A DNA stretch of 64,000 nucleotides from Polaribacter reichenbachii (GCF_001975665.1 NZ_CP019419.1:2525501-2589500); one strand, 5' to 3'; positions 48,335 through 59,084 are shown, numbered from the stretch's first letter. The notes: generated by a model from the sequence alone, not told the origin. Made by a program: numbers and translations.

Positions 48335-48685
48335 TTATCTTCTTTTTTCAGTAATTCTAGCTTTTTTACCAGTAAGACCTCTAAAGTAGTAAATACGTGC
48401 TCTACGTACTTTACCTCTTTTGTTGATTTCAATTTTTTGAATAGAAGGTAAGTTAACAGGGAAAATTCTTTCTACACCTACAGTACCAGACATTTTTCTG
48501 ATAGTAAATGTTTCAGAAGTACCAGCACCTCTTCTTTGAATTACAACTCCTCTAAAAAACTGAGTTCTAACTTTTTCTCCTTCTTTAATTTCGTAATACA
48601 CAGTAATTGTATCACCAGCAGCAAATTCTGCAAATTCTTTTTTGGTTACAAATTCGTCTTGAACAAATTTTACTAAAGATTCCAT
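48335..48685 (-). CDS. rplS: 50S ribosomal protein L19
   Basis: This 116-residue protein has the L19 signatures [34 protein letters not shown] and the C-terminal [18 protein letters not shown]. It stabilises the 30S-50S interface. Genes for L19 usually follow trmD directly. Here trmD lies about 3.9 kb away on the same strand, with three envelope genes between them. Confidence 0.96.
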   Translation of the reverse strand: MESLVKFVQDEFVTKKEFAEFAAGDTITVYYEIKEGEKVRTQFFRGVVIQRRGAGTSETFTIRKMSGTVGVERIFPVNLPSIQKIEINKRGKVRRARIYYFRGLTGKKARITEKRR

Positions 48686-48943
48686 CTTTTATATTTTATA
48701 GGTTTGGTAAAGCAACATTCACGATTCTCGTCAGAGGTTAGTTTAGCGAGTGCAAATTTATACAATTTTATTAAAACCCAACATTAAAAAAAGATTTATT
48801 TTCTATTAATTTTTATCACTTTAATTTAAAGAAATAGTTGTGTATTAAAAGATTAGGTGTAATATGTTTATCAAATTTTAAACTTGCCATAATATTACAG
48901 TTACAATTGTACAATAGTTTTGAGTAGCTAACAAAAAACAACA

Positions 48944-49633
48944 ATGCAACCAACTGTAACAATTACTCAAAAATCAACGAATAGGTTTTTTACTTCATTA
49001 TTTAAAGTACATAATAGGTTAGTCGATAACTTATCTGTTGTAAAAAGAGAGATTCTTTTTATTTATACTTTATTTTTTGCTACTTCAATCCTCATTATTT
49101 CAATCTTTAATAAATATGCTTTGCATTTAAAGATAAACAAATTGCATTCTTCTTTTTTTGATGTGTTTTTTAAATATGCTACTTTTTTAGGTGATGGTGC
49201 AATTTTCGGTGTTTTAGCTATTGTTTTTTTGTTTGTTAAAAGAAAAATGTTTTATGTTTTTGTGGTTAGTGGAATTTTAACTTTACTAATAACGCATTTG
49301 TTTAAGAAGATTTTATTTAAAGGTATTTTAAGACCAGCAGCAGCTCTGAGTGATAATACTTTACATTTGGTAGATGGTGTAAAAATGGCAATGTTGAATT
49401 CATTTCCTTCTGGGCATACTACAACCGCTTTTGCTATATTTACAATCCTGTGTTTGTATTTTGCAAAATGTAAATCGCAATATTTATGGATTTCTTTAGC
49501 TATTATTGCAGGTTTATCTAGAGTTTATCTATCTCAGCATTTTTTAATTGATATATTTTTTGGCTCTTTTATAGGCATCATAATAGGTATTGTAAGTATG
49601 TCAATATTTTGTAAAGCAAATAAAGTGAGTTAA
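48944..49633 (+). CDS. PAP2 family membrane phosphatase
   Basis: This 229-residue protein has about six TM segments and the three PAP2 catalytic motifs: KKILFKGILRP (about 122-132), FPSGHTT (about 150) and SRVYLSQHFLID (about 188-199, with the catalytic His). It dephosphorylates lipid phosphates such as undecaprenyl diphosphate or a lipid A phosphate at the membrane. Its stop codon overlaps the next start by one base (TAATG), so it is coupled to the GT39 gene, which points to lipid or glycan modification. Confidence 0.9.
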   Translation: MQPTVTITQKSTNRFFTSLFKVHNRLVDNLSVVKREILFIYTLFFATSILIISIFNKYALHLKINKLHSSFFDVFFKYATFLGDGAIFGVLAIVFLFVKRKMFYVFVVSGILTLLITHLFKKILFKGILRPAAALSDNTLHLVDGVKMAMLNSFPSGHTTTAFAIFTILCLYFAKCKSQYLWISLAIIAGLSRVYLSQHFLIDIFFGSFIGIIIGIVSMSIFCKANKVS

Positions 49634-51129
49634 TGCAAAAATCGTATAGAAATTATGCATTGCTTTTTATTGCAATTAGTACAGTCTTTAGAATATTTTG
49701 GGCTAGTCAACTTGAATTTGGCAATGACGAAGTTTATTATTGGTTATATGCAAAATATCCAGATATAAGTCATTTTGATCATCCAGGAATGGTTGGTTTT
49801 TTTATTCAATTTTTTTCTTTCAATCTTTTTTTTGATACTGAATTGGTGCTCAGATTAGCCGCAATTTTACCAATAAGTATAGCAATGTATGTTGTTTATT
49901 TGATTGGAGTATTTATTAAAGACGAATTTATCGGTTTTTTAAGTGTTCTATTATTCAACATCAGTATTTATGGTTTAATAATTTCTGGAACTTTTATTTT
50001 ACCAGATGCACCAATGGTTTTGTTTTGGTTGTTGAGCTTTTATTTTTTGATTCAAGTAATTCCAGAATTACCAGAAAAATCAAGCACTTTAAAGCTTTTT
50101 TTAGGTTTTTTATGTGTTGGTTTGGCTATTTATTCTAAGTACCAAGCTGTATATTTATTAATAGGTGCTTTTGTTTATGTCTTGTTTTTTAATCGAAAAT
50201 GGTTAAAAAAAGGAAAATTTTATTTGGCTTTTATATTCCCTTTGTTTTCAGTTTTACTGATATTATATTGGAATTACCAAAATGATTTTATCAGTTATAA
50301 ATTCCATAATAATCGTGTTTCATTTTTTAATTTGTCTTTTAATAAAGACGCTTTTTTAAGAGAAATTTTAGGTCAATTGATTTATAATAATCCTTATGTT
50401 TTTGTTTCTATACTATTAATGTTAGTTGCTTTTTTTAGAAATAAATTCGTTTTTGATACCAAAATCACCAATTTCTTTTTGCTATTTTCTTTGCCATTAA
50501 TTGCAACAACAATTTACCTTTCTATTTCTAGAGATACTTTGCCTCATTGGTCTGGAGTGTCTTATTTAACACTAATCCCTTTGTTGGCTGTTTATATTTC
50601 GAATCATAAAAACATCCAAAGAAATTTAATTCGAGGATTTTGTTTTTTGTTGATATTACTAAGTGTTGTAACCATAGAAATTAATAATGGTTGGTTTTTA
50701 CCAACACCAAAATCAGCAAAAAAGGAAACTTTAGGAAAGCAAGATGCTTTAATGGATTTGTATGGATGGCAGCAAACTTCAGAAAAAGTGAGTAAAGTTT
50801 TAAATGATAAAAAGTTGACGCATTTACCAATTATATCAGAAAAATGGTTTCCAGCAGCACATATTCATTATTATATAGCCAGACCAAATAATATGTTGGT
50901 TTATGGAGTAGGTGACTTACCAGCAATTCATAAATATTATTGGATTAATAAAAAACAACCTCCATTAAAAAACAAAGAAGTACTTTATATTACTGATAGT
51001 AGAAACTTTAAAAATCCTGAAGAGATTTTTAATCAATATGATGAATTTCAGTTGGTAAAAACGATTTCTATTACAAGAAATAAGAAAGTAGTAAAAAATG
51101 TTTTTATTTATTTGTTGATGAAGGATTAG
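49633..51129 (+). CDS. GT39-like membrane glycosyltransferase
   Basis: This 498-residue protein has about 11 TM segments and the first-loop acidic motif GNDEVYYWLYAKYP, followed by DISHFDHPGMVGFFIQ. These are typical of ArnT/PMT-type (GT39, PMT_2) enzymes, which transfer a sugar from a polyprenyl-phosphate donor on the outer face of the inner membrane. The acceptor (lipid A or another envelope molecule) is unknown. Coupled to the PAP2 gene upstream. Its last 26 bases overlap the convergent GT39 gene on the other strand. Confidence 0.85.
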   Translation: MQKSYRNYALLFIAISTVFRIFWASQLEFGNDEVYYWLYAKYPDISHFDHPGMVGFFIQFFSFNLFFDTELVLRLAAILPISIAMYVVYLIGVFIKDEFIGFLSVLLFNISIYGLIISGTFILPDAPMVLFWLLSFYFLIQVIPELPEKSSTLKLFLGFLCVGLAIYSKYQAVYLLIGAFVYVLFFNRKWLKKGKFYLAFIFPLFSVLLILYWNYQNDFISYKFHNNRVSFFNLSFNKDAFLREILGQLIYNNPYVFVSILLMLVAFFRNKFVFDTKITNFFLLFSLPLIATTIYLSISRDTLPHWSGVSYLTLIPLLAVYISNHKNIQRNLIRGFCFLLILLSVVTIEINNGWFLPTPKSAKKETLGKQDALMDLYGWQQTSEKVSKVLNDKKLTHLPIISEKWFPAAHIHYYIARPNNMLVYGVGDLPAIHKYYWINKKQPPLKNKEVLYITDSRNFKNPEEIFNQYDEFQLVKTISITRNKKVVKNVFIYLLMKD

Positions 51130-52597
51130 CTTTATAATTTTCGCAATAAAACACCCAAAATTTACGAACTTCTTTACCATTTCTTTTGATGATAATTGGT
51201 GCTAATTCTGTTACTTTATCAAAATAATTATTGATTTTTGGATGATTTTCGCCTTTTTTATCCTTGTTTTTAAAACGTTTATCAGAATCTATAAAAATGG
51301 CGTTTTTACCATTTAAAGTCGATAAATTATCACCTAAATAATCGAAATGTAAAGCAGGTAAACCAATTATGTTTTGTGCATACACTTTATCATCCATATA
51401 AAAGTTTAAACAAGCTGAAGTTTTATAATTATCATCAGAAAAAACAAAAGTATTGGTGTATTCTTCTTGTAATTTTTCAGTTTCTATAGCGAGTTCTTTC
51501 CAGCCAACCCAAGTGTCATCACTTTTAATTGGTACTAAATAAAATAATACTTCTAAGGCAACTAATAGGTGAAAAACGATTGAGAAAATAACCTGAATTT
51601 TCAACAGTTTCTTATTAATAAACATTCCTGCTAAAATTATTCCTGTAATGTAAGAAGGCATCATCCAATTTAGTTTAACCCAATAAATAGGAGTTAGGCT
51701 AAAAAAGCCAACAAAAGTTGGGATAAAAAATGCCAATAAAAACAAGGTTTTAGATTTTGGAAGTTTAAATTTTAAAAGCGCTCTTTTTATAAATTTAAAG
51801 GTAAATGTGATAAATACTAAAAATAAAACAGGCAATAATAAAAACAGTTGATGCCCAATTGCACCAAAGAAATAACCAGCATCAAGTTTAAACTCTGTTA
51901 TAGAACTAGTTCTTTCTGAAGATTGAAATGCAAACGAAGCAAATTCGTTTTGATAGTTCCAATACCAAACAGGAAAAGTAATAGCGACAGAAATTATAAT
52001 GCTAAGCCAAAACCAAGGAGAAAGTAGTAATTTTCTGTATTTTTTCGAGAAAATTAAAAATAGAATTAAACCAATCTGTAAAACTAAAGCAGTGTATTTA
52101 CTATTAAATGCAAGGCCCATTGCAATTCCACCAAGAATCCAGTATCCTTTTTTTTCTTCAAAAATTGCTTTGTATAAGCAGATAAGACTCAGTGTCCAGA
52201 ATAATAATAAAGGAACATCTGGAGTAGAATTGAAAGATAAAATAGATATAAATAGGGTAGAAGCGAGTAAAATGATTGCATTTTCTGCTTTTTGTTTCGA
52301 TAAAAAGTAAGAAGCTAATTTATAAAAACTGAATAATGTTAAAGAAGTTATTATAAAATCAGTCAGTTTTACAACAAAAACAGATTGCCCAAAAATGTCT
52401 GTAAAAAGTCTTAAACAATAACCTATCATCCCTGGATGATCGAAATAAGACAAAGATAAATTTTGCCCATATAAATAATAGTAGGCATCTTGAGGCATTA
52501 AGCCCATAAATGGTAATAATATCAACCTAAAAAGTTGAAAACCTAAAACCCAAGAAATGGCTTTGTTATTTTTTATAAATGATAAAAATTTACTCAT
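51104..52597 (-). CDS. GT39-like membrane glycosyltransferase, second copy
   Basis: This 497-residue paralog of the convergent neighbour has the corresponding loop [26 protein letters not shown], with Gln-Asp in place of Asp-Glu. It has about 11 TM segments and a soluble C-terminal domain (about 370-497). The two proteins share the layout but are clearly diverged. Its start overlaps the trmD stop by 8 bp, so it is co-transcribed with trmD, an odd partner for a tRNA methyltransferase. Donor and acceptor unknown. Confidence 0.83.
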   Translation of the reverse strand: MSKFLSFIKNNKAISWVLGFQLFRLILLPFMGLMPQDAYYYLYGQNLSLSYFDHPGMIGYCLRLFTDIFGQSVFVVKLTDFIITSLTLFSFYKLASYFLSKQKAENAIILLASTLFISILSFNSTPDVPLLLFWTLSLICLYKAIFEEKKGYWILGGIAMGLAFNSKYTALVLQIGLILFLIFSKKYRKLLLSPWFWLSIIISVAITFPVWYWNYQNEFASFAFQSSERTSSITEFKLDAGYFFGAIGHQLFLLLPVLFLVFITFTFKFIKRALLKFKLPKSKTLFLLAFFIPTFVGFFSLTPIYWVKLNWMMPSYITGIILAGMFINKKLLKIQVIFSIVFHLLVALEVLFYLVPIKSDDTWVGWKELAIETEKLQEEYTNTFVFSDDNYKTSACLNFYMDDKVYAQNIIGLPALHFDYLGDNLSTLNGKNAIFIDSDKRFKNKDKKGENHPKINNYFDKVTELAPIIIKRNGKEVRKFWVFYCENYKANPSSTNK

Positions 52598-53270
52598 TAT
52601 CCAATAAATCAGGTCTTATTTGTTGGGTTCTTTCGTAAGCTTTTTCGCTTCTCCAATCTTCAATTTTTGGAAAATTACCAGACAATAAAACATCAGGCAC
52701 TTTCATTCCGTCAAAATCTGCAGGTCTTGTATAAACAGGAGGAGACAATAAATTGTCTTGAAAAGAGTCTGTAAGTGCAGATTGCTCATCACCAATTACA
52801 CCAGGAATTAAACGTACAACAGCATCTACTAAAACTGCTGCAGCCAATTCACCACCTGTTAAAACATAATCGCCAATAGAAATTTCTTTGGTAATGAATT
52901 TGTCTCTAATTCTCTGATCTACACCTTTATAATGCCCTGTAAGTATTAAAATATTTTCTTTTAAAGAAAGTGTATTTGCAGTACTTTGATTTAAAGTTTT
53001 GGCATCTGGAGTCATATAAATAATTTCATCATATTCCCTTTCTGCTTGTAAATCTTTAATACAATTAGAAATTGGTTCAATCATTAAAACCATACCTGCA
53101 CCACCACCAAATTGTGTATCGTCTATTTGTTTGTAGTTGCCTAAACCATATTTTCGTAAATCGTGAATTACAATTTTGGCCAAACCTTTTTCTTGGGCTC
53201 TTTTTATAATTGAATGATTAAAAGGGCTTTCTAATAAATTAGGTGCAACTGAAATAATATCTATTCGCAT
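52590..53270 (-). CDS. trmD: tRNA (guanine37-N1)-methyltransferase
   Basis: This 226-residue SPOUT enzyme methylates G37 next to the anticodon and prevents frameshifting. Signatures are [13 protein letters not shown] at the start, [33 protein letters not shown] (SAM knot) and [16 protein letters not shown] followed by [13 protein letters not shown]. The length is normal. The GT39 gene that follows overlaps it by 8 bp, instead of the expected rplS. Confidence 0.96.
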   Translation of the reverse strand: MRIDIISVAPNLLESPFNHSIIKRAQEKGLAKIVIHDLRKYGLGNYKQIDDTQFGGGAGMVLMIEPISNCIKDLQAEREYDEIIYMTPDAKTLNQSTANTLSLKENILILTGHYKGVDQRIRDKFITKEISIGDYVLTGGELAAAVLVDAVVRLIPGVIGDEQSALTDSFQDNLLSPPVYTRPADFDGMKVPDVLLSGNFPKIEDWRSEKAYERTQQIRPDLLDNE

Positions 53271-53353
53271 AGTGCAAATGTAGGTTATTTATATAGTTTT
53301 AAAAATAAGGTTTTTTAAGTTTTGTATTTATCAAGAACAACCTAAATCATTAA

Positions 53354-54802
53354 CTATTTTACGATCATAGTAAAAGGGATACTATATTTAATATTTACAG
53401 GTTCACCCCCTTGAGTTCCAGGTTCAATTAGCGGCATTTGTTGCATTACTTTTATCACTTCTTCTTTAATTCTAGGATGAGGAGCTTTAACTTGAATATT
53501 TATAATTTTTCCTTTTGTGTTGATTTTAAATGCTATAAATACTCTTTTTCTTCCTTTGCTTAACCCAAGGTTGTTGGGTAAATCTGCATCAAATTTCTTT
53601 ACAAAATGCATTTGTACTCCTCTGCTAAAACATTTTTTTGCGTCTTCGTAATTTACAGAATTTTCACATCCAGGAAACAAAGGAATTTTTTCTGAACCAA
53701 TGAAGCTATTTGTTTCTACAACTACTTTACCTTCTTTATATTTTAGTATTTGTAGAAAGTATCTTTTTAAAGGTTCTTTACTTTTAAAATTTAATTTATC
53801 AGTAGGATATGCATTAAAAATTTCAATAATTTTTTTGTCTAAAAAGTCTGATCTAGAAGTAGTACTAACATTAAAAACTTTATTCTTTTTATCTAATTCA
53901 AAATATAAATTAACTTGATTTTTAATACGACTTAAGCTAGCTATATTTAAATCTATAGTATTTAATTTATCAATAAAAAATTGTGCTAATTCATTTGTAG
54001 AATTACGTTTAAAAAGAGAATCGTACTTTACTTCTTTGTTTATTAGTTTTGGAGTTTCTCCTTTTTTATAATTAATTGTAAAACTGTGTAAAGGTTCAAT
54101 AGGCTTAGCATTTTTATAGCTAATTGTTTTTATTTTAGGAAAATAACTTATGATTTTATCCGTTTCTAAAAGAAATTCTAAAGGAACCTTTGTCTTTTTA
54201 GTCATTTTTAATTCACCAGATTTAGTTACTGAGAATTTAATGTAAAGATCAGTTTCTTCTTCTTTAGTATTATCTAAAATACTAAAATCTGCTTTTTCAT
54301 AAAAAAGTTTTCTTACCTCTAAATTTAGACAAGATTTTATGTCTGGATAAAATTTTAAATCTTCACATTGCTCACAAACAGGAGGTGTTTCTACAACTAA
54401 TTTAGAACTACAATTAAAAATGTTTTTACTCCCTTTTTTACTTACAATTTGTAGCGAATATCTATTTCTTGTGTCTAAAGAATCTGAGTTAAACTTATCT
54501 AAAGAAAATTCTTTAAAAGCACTTATTACAGCTTTATTAAAATCACCAGAACCAAAAGAAGTAATATTTATATGATATGGTTTTCCTTCGTTATTAATAA
54601 AAAAAGATAATGTAATATTCTTCTTCTTTGTTTGAAAACGAGCAGTTCTTAATAGTTTTTTCTTAATCTCTTTTTTAAAATACAAAGAAAGTTCGTTTTC
54701 AGGATTTGGGTTTGAGAATTTTTCATAATCAAACTCGCTACTGGTTTGCGAAAAGCCAACAAAAAATGAGAAGATTGTAAAAATTAATAAGTAGTTTTTC
54801 AT
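53354..54802 (-). CDS. Exported protein with several TonB-C-like repeats
   Basis: This 482-residue protein has a signal peptide (about 1-19). The last ~95 residues match a TonB C-terminal domain: IPLFPGCENSVNYEDAKKC, then VFIAFKINTKGKIINIQVK, then EVIKVMQQMPLIEPGTQ and VNIKYSIPFTMIVK. Two earlier segments (about residues 45-125 and 265-350) repeat the pattern of a short strand pair, DKKIIEIFNAYP-type helix and a final strand, and a weaker one lies at about 160-255. It lacks the N-terminal anchor and Pro-rich spacer of a real TonB, so it is probably periplasmic and does not transduce energy. Function unknown. Confidence 0.7.
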   Translation of the reverse strand: MKNYLLIFTIFSFFVGFSQTSSEFDYEKFSNPNPENELSLYFKKEIKKKLLRTARFQTKKKNITLSFFINNEGKPYHINITSFGSGDFNKAVISAFKEFSLDKFNSDSLDTRNRYSLQIVSKKGSKNIFNCSSKLVVETPPVCEQCEDLKFYPDIKSCLNLEVRKLFYEKADFSILDNTKEEETDLYIKFSVTKSGELKMTKKTKVPLEFLLETDKIISYFPKIKTISYKNAKPIEPLHSFTINYKKGETPKLINKEVKYDSLFKRNSTNELAQFFIDKLNTIDLNIASLSRIKNQVNLYFELDKKNKVFNVSTTSRSDFLDKKIIEIFNAYPTDKLNFKSKEPLKRYFLQILKYKEGKVVVETNSFIGSEKIPLFPGCENSVNYEDAKKCFSRGVQMHFVKKFDADLPNNLGLSKGRKRVFIAFKINTKGKIINIQVKAPHPRIKEEVIKVMQQMPLIEPGTQGGEPVNIKYSIPFTMIVK

Positions 54803-54829
54803 AGCTAATTTATTTTGATTTTTAAATAA

Positions 54830-55780
54830 TTATTCTTCAATACTAACATGAAATAAAGCATCGCCTTTATTAACAATCGGAGTTTTATTAATGCAAAAAA
54901 CGTAGCCATTATGTGGTGCATAAACTCTTTTTTTAAACTCACCAAATGGATCTTGAATAATACCTAAAACGTCTTTCTTTTCTACAAAACTTCCGTTTTT
55001 AACCATTACTTTAAGCATACCAGAATGCATAGCACGCAACCATTTCGATTTTTTTACATAGACAGGTGTTTCTCTAACTGTTATTTCTCCTTCAATTAAA
55101 CCTAAGTGGATTAATACATTTTTAGTTCCGTTTACACCTTCGTTAATAACTGTAGGGTCTAATTCTTTTGTTTTTCCGCCTTCGAATAATAAAACAGTTT
55201 TACCCATTTTATGCAAGGTTTCTCTTAAAGACTTTACAATATTATTCGAATACATAATTACTGGCGGATTAAATATTTTTGCCAATTCTAAACCTTTGTC
55301 ATCATCTTTGTTACAACGAATTTGCGGAACATTATCACGTTGATCTCCACCTGTATGAAAATCGATAACATAATCCACCAAAGGTGCAACTTCCTGTATA
55401 AATTGATGCGCAAATTGACTCGCTAAAGAGCCCTTACTAGAACCAGGAAAAACTCGATTTAAATCTCTACCATCAGGGAATTCTCTGGTTTGAATTAGGT
55501 AACCAAAAATATTAAAAACGGGTAAGCATATAATTGTTCCGTTTTTTGGTTTGTTAAGTTTTTGGTTAATAATTTCTCTTACAATACCAACTCCATTTAT
55601 TTCATCACCATGAATACCCGCCATCAATAAAACAACAGGACCAGGATTTTTAGAACGTTCAATAATCAACGGTACTTTTACAGTTGTTCTAGTGTGTAAT
55701 TTAGCAACTTCTAAATCTAAAACTGTACGTTTTCCTTCAGGAATAATTTCTCCTAAAAGTACAAAAGGGTTATTCTGCAT
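54830..55780 (-). CDS. Succinylglutamate desuccinylase/aspartoacylase-like peptidase
   Basis: This 316-residue M14-fold protein has the metal site [18 protein letters not shown] (His and Glu near residues 56-59) and a later [10 protein letters not shown] segment with the third zinc His. The C-terminal part is lipoyl-like ([19 protein letters not shown]...[11 protein letters not shown]). It overlaps the rimK start/stop junction by 11 bp, so it is coupled with rimK. In several bacteria such an AstE-like protein accompanies RimK, suggesting removal or trimming of glutamate tails. Confidence 0.87.
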   Translation of the reverse strand: MQNNPFVLLGEIIPEGKRTVLDLEVAKLHTRTTVKVPLIIERSKNPGPVVLLMAGIHGDEINGVGIVREIINQKLNKPKNGTIICLPVFNIFGYLIQTREFPDGRDLNRVFPGSSKGSLASQFAHQFIQEVAPLVDYVIDFHTGGDQRDNVPQIRCNKDDDKGLELAKIFNPPVIMYSNNIVKSLRETLHKMGKTVLLFEGGKTKELDPTVINEGVNGTKNVLIHLGLIEGEITVRETPVYVKKSKWLRAMHSGMLKVMVKNGSFVEKKDVLGIIQDPFGEFKKRVYAPHNGYVFCINKTPIVNKGDALFHVSIEE

Positions 55781-56645
55781 GTATTTCTAAATATCTAATA
55801 ATTTCTTTAGCAATGTTTTTTCCTGTAGCAACTTCAATACCTTCTAATCCAGGAGATGAGTTTACTTCTAAAACCAAAGGACCTTTAGAAGATTGTAACA
55901 TATCTACACCAGCAATTCCTAAACCTAAAGCTTTGGTTGCTTTTAGCGCTGTTTTTTCTTCTTCGTCTGTTAATTCAATTACAGTTGCATTACCACCTCT
56001 GTGTAAATTAGAACGGAATTCACCTTCTTTACCTTGACGTTTCATGGCACCAATTACTTTACCATCAACAACAAAAGCTCTAATATCTGCACCACCAGCT
56101 TCTTTAATAAATTGTTGTGCAATTACTCTTGCGCCTAAACCATTAAAAGCTTCTAAAACAGAAGTTGCTGCATTTTTTGTTTCTGCTAAAACAACTCCTA
56201 AACCTTGTGTACCTTCTAATAATTTTAAAACTAAAGGTGCACCACCAACAGAATCTACAACGTGTTCTACATCTTTTGTGTAGTTGGTAAAAACGGTTTT
56301 TGGTAAGCCAACTCCAGCTCTTGCTAAAATTTGTAAACTGCTTAATTTATCTCTAGATCTTGTTAATGCTTGTGAAGTTACAGAAGTAAAAACCTTCATC
56401 ATTTCGAACTGACGAATTACAGCAGTACCATAGAAGGTTACAGAAGCGCCAATTCTTGGTATAATTGCATCGATGTCAGTAATATATTCGCCTTTATAAT
56501 AAATTTTTGGAGATTTTTTTTCAATCTCAATATTACATTTTAAATGATCTACTACAAACACTTCGTGATTTCTTTTTTTTGCAGCTTCTACAAGTCTTTT
56601 TGTAGAGTATAAGTTCGGATTTCTTGAAAGAATTACAATTCTCAT
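55770..56645 (-). CDS. rimK: RimK family alpha-L-glutamate ligase
   Basis: This 291-residue ATP-grasp enzyme adds glutamates to the C-terminus of ribosomal protein S6, or to other acceptors. Signatures are [17 protein letters not shown] at the start, [37 protein letters not shown] (ATP loop), [18 protein letters not shown] and [14 protein letters not shown]. Its start overlaps the retropepsin-like gene stop by 1 bp and its stop overlaps the AstE-like gene start, making a tight three-gene operon. Confidence 0.93.
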   Translation of the reverse strand: MRIVILSRNPNLYSTKRLVEAAKKRNHEVFVVDHLKCNIEIEKKSPKIYYKGEYITDIDAIIPRIGASVTFYGTAVIRQFEMMKVFTSVTSQALTRSRDKLSSLQILARAGVGLPKTVFTNYTKDVEHVVDSVGGAPLVLKLLEGTQGLGVVLAETKNAATSVLEAFNGLGARVIAQQFIKEAGGADIRAFVVDGKVIGAMKRQGKEGEFRSNLHRGGNATVIELTDEEEKTALKATKALGLGIAGVDMLQSSKGPLVLEVNSSPGLEGIEVATGKNIAKEIIRYLEIHAE

Positions 56646-57082
56646 TATGCTTTGTTTTTTAATTTATAAGATAGATTTTTCTTTGCAGTATCTATCACAA
56701 ACTTTTTATTTAAAAATTTTCTTCCTAAAAGTAAAGGAAATTTCATGTCTTTACGTTCACTTAATGTTAAATGAATAGGAATTGTAGTATTAAAAATTAC
56801 AATTTCAGTTTCTATAAGAAACCTTTTTTCTGTAATTCCGTTAGAACTTTTTACAAGTTTAGAAGCATATTTTTTTGTAGTAAACTCCTTATTATTGTAA
56901 AATTCATGATCTGGATCTAATAATTTAAATCGGATAAAACTGTTGTTCTCATGGATTATTTCTTCAATATTAGAACAATGAATTGAAGAAGTGTAAGCAC
57001 CAGAATCAATTTTAACATCAATATTTTCTAGCGAAAATTCAGGGAAATCTGCTTTATCAACTCTTCCAATAGTTATTTTCAT
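56645..57082 (-). CDS. RimK-associated retropepsin-like protease (Zn_protease/PF05618)
   Basis: This 145-residue protein has the aspartyl-type motif [13 protein letters not shown] (Asp-Ser-Gly, about residues 26-28) and [16 protein letters not shown] (second half). These are typical of the ATP-dependent zinc protease/retropepsin-like group. In other genomes this family sits beside rimK, and the pseudomonad RimB belongs here. It probably trims or controls the RimK product. First gene of the operon. Confidence 0.82.
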   Translation of the reverse strand: MKITIGRVDKADFPEFSLENIDVKIDSGAYTSSIHCSNIEEIIHENNSFIRFKLLDPDHEFYNNKEFTTKKYASKLVKSSNGITEKRFLIETEIVIFNTTIPIHLTLSERKDMKFPLLLGRKFLNKKFVIDTAKKNLSYKLKNKA

Positions 57083-57139
57083 TACTTAATTTATAAGAAG
57101 TAAAATTAATAAAACTAATTGATTTATAAAGGTAAAAGA

Positions 57140-58696
57140 TTATAGATTCGCAATTGCTGCTTCTGCACAACGTTCACCATCCATAGCAGCAGAAACAATA
57201 CCTCCTGCATAACCACCACCTTCTCCACAAGGATATAAACCAATAATTTCTGTATGTTCTAAGTTTTCTTTTCTAGGGATGTTTACAGGTGATGAAGTTC
57301 TAGATTCTACACCAACTATATTTGCTTCGTTAGTATAATAACCGTGCATTTTTTGACCAAATACAGTAAAACCTTTTCGTAATCTACTACCAATTATTTT
57401 GGGCAACAAAGAGTGTAAAGGTGCAGATTTTAATCCTGGTTGATAAGAACAGTCATTTAAATCCGTAGAGAGTTTTCCATCAACAAAATCTACTAATCTT
57501 TGTGCTGGTGCTGTTTGAGATCTACCACCTGCATAAAAAGCAATTTTTTCTAAATCTTTTTGAAACTGTAAACCTTTTAAAGCACCTAAATGCTCGTATT
57601 TTTTAAAATCTTTGTCAATATCTAATTCAACAACAATTCCTGAATTGGCAAACTTGTTATTTCTTCTGCTTGGCGACATTCCGTTAACTACAATTTCACC
57701 ATTTGCTGTGGCTGCTGGTACTATAAAACCACCTGGGCACATACAAAAAGAATACACACCTCTGTTATTTACTTGTTGCACTAAGCTGTAAGCAGCTGCT
57801 GGCAATAATTCATCTCTAGCTCCTGTACAACTATACTGAATTTGATCTATAATTTCTTGAGGATGTTCTACACGAACGCCCATAGCAAAAGATTTTGCTT
57901 TTAGGGCAATTTCTTTTTTATCTAGTAATTCGTAAATATCTCTTGCTGAATGACCTGTAGCTAAAATAACAGAATTTGCTGTCATTTCTTGTTGGTCATT
58001 AATTTCTATAGCTTGTATTTTATTTTTTTTGATAATAAAATTGGTAACTCTACTTTCAAAGTGAATTTCGCCACCAAATTTTAAAATCGTTTCACGTATG
58101 TTTTCTATAATTTTAGGTAATTTATTTGTACCAATATGAGGATGAGCATCAACCAAAATTTGATCTGTAGCTCCGTGAAAAACTAGGTTTTCAAAAATTC
58201 TTCTAACATCACCTCTTTTTAAACTTCTGGTATAAAGCTTACCATCAGAATAAGTACCTGCACCACCTTCTCCAAAACAATAGTTAGAATCTTCGTTTAC
58301 AAAATGCTCTTGATTTATGGCACGTAAATCTCGTCTTCTTTCTTTTACTTTTTTTCCTCGTTCTAAAACAATGGGTTTGTACCCTAATTCTATACAGCGT
58401 AAAGCAGCATACATTCCTGCAGGGCCAAAGCCAATAATATGAATTTCTTTCGCTTTAGAAACATCTTTATATTCAAAAACGTAATCTGATTTTTCTGGGA
58501 TTTGTTCGTTGATATAAACAGCTATTTTGTAATTAAAAATGATATCTTTTTTACGAGCATCTATAGATTTACGTAAAACTTTTATAGCAGTTATCTCAGA
58601 TTTATCAATAGAGAGCTGTTTTGCAGCTTTGTAACTAAGAATATTTTCTTTGCGTTCTTCTATTAAATTTACACGTAACTGAATTTCTTTAATCAT
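57140..58696 (-). CDS. FAD-dependent dehydrogenase (COG2509-like)
   Basis: This 518-residue protein has an N-terminal ~90-residue appended domain (DKSEITAIKVLRKSIDARKK). The FAD dinucleotide fold follows (IHIIGFGPAGMYAALRCIEL at about 88-107) with VLERGKKVKERRRD, FGEGGAGTYSDGKLYTR and ATGHSARDIYELL. Late motifs are YPCGEGGGYAGGIVSAAMDG. This matches a large group of uncharacterised FAD dehydrogenases; the substrate is unknown. An Hpt-like protein gene lies 13 bp upstream on the same strand, so the two are co-transcribed. Confidence 0.88.
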   Translation of the reverse strand: MIKEIQLRVNLIEERKENILSYKAAKQLSIDKSEITAIKVLRKSIDARKKDIIFNYKIAVYINEQIPEKSDYVFEYKDVSKAKEIHIIGFGPAGMYAALRCIELGYKPIVLERGKKVKERRRDLRAINQEHFVNEDSNYCFGEGGAGTYSDGKLYTRSLKRGDVRRIFENLVFHGATDQILVDAHPHIGTNKLPKIIENIRETILKFGGEIHFESRVTNFIIKKNKIQAIEINDQQEMTANSVILATGHSARDIYELLDKKEIALKAKSFAMGVRVEHPQEIIDQIQYSCTGARDELLPAAAYSLVQQVNNRGVYSFCMCPGGFIVPAATANGEIVVNGMSPSRRNNKFANSGIVVELDIDKDFKKYEHLGALKGLQFQKDLEKIAFYAGGRSQTAPAQRLVDFVDGKLSTDLNDCSYQPGLKSAPLHSLLPKIIGSRLRKGFTVFGQKMHGYYTNEANIVGVESRTSSPVNIPRKENLEHTEIIGLYPCGEGGGYAGGIVSAAMDGERCAEAAIANL

Positions 58697-58709
58697 TTAA
58701 AAACTAAAA

Positions 58710-59084
58710 TTATAATGCTTCTAATTTATTTAAAATACCTTGATATTCAGTGATGCTTTCTTTACAAATAGGTAAAATGTAATTCAGTTTTTCTTTTATT
58801 ATAATTTCGCTTTCTTCTTCTTTTGCTAATAATTCTAAATTGGCAACTTCATCTAAACAACTTACGCCCATTAAACCAAATGAAGATTTTAAAAAATGAC
58901 AAATGCCTCTAACATCTTCATAATTTACTGTTACAAGGCTTTTTTTTAAGGTTTCTAATCTAGGTAAAGTGTCTGATAAATAGACACCAATTAACTGTAT
59001 TAGCATATCTTTATCATTAGCAAAAAAACTTTTAATAGAAGTTAAATCAACTACATTGCTAGTTAATATTTGTTCAATTTCCAT
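58710..59084 (-). CDS. Hpt domain protein
   Basis: This 124-residue protein is a single histidine-phosphotransfer domain. The site GICHFLKSSFGLMGV (about residues 54-68) has the phospho-accepting His55-equivalent followed by the K-S-S-G-x-x-G pattern. The rest is helical, as expected for the four-helix bundle. It lacks a kinase or receiver domain, so it would shuttle phosphate between partners encoded elsewhere. No two-component kinase or regulator is in this window. It precedes the FAD dehydrogenase gene. Confidence 0.88.
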   Translation of the reverse strand: MEIEQILTSNVVDLTSIKSFFANDKDMLIQLIGVYLSDTLPRLETLKKSLVTVNYEDVRGICHFLKSSFGLMGVSCLDEVANLELLAKEEESEIIIKEKLNYILPICKESITEYQGILNKLEAL

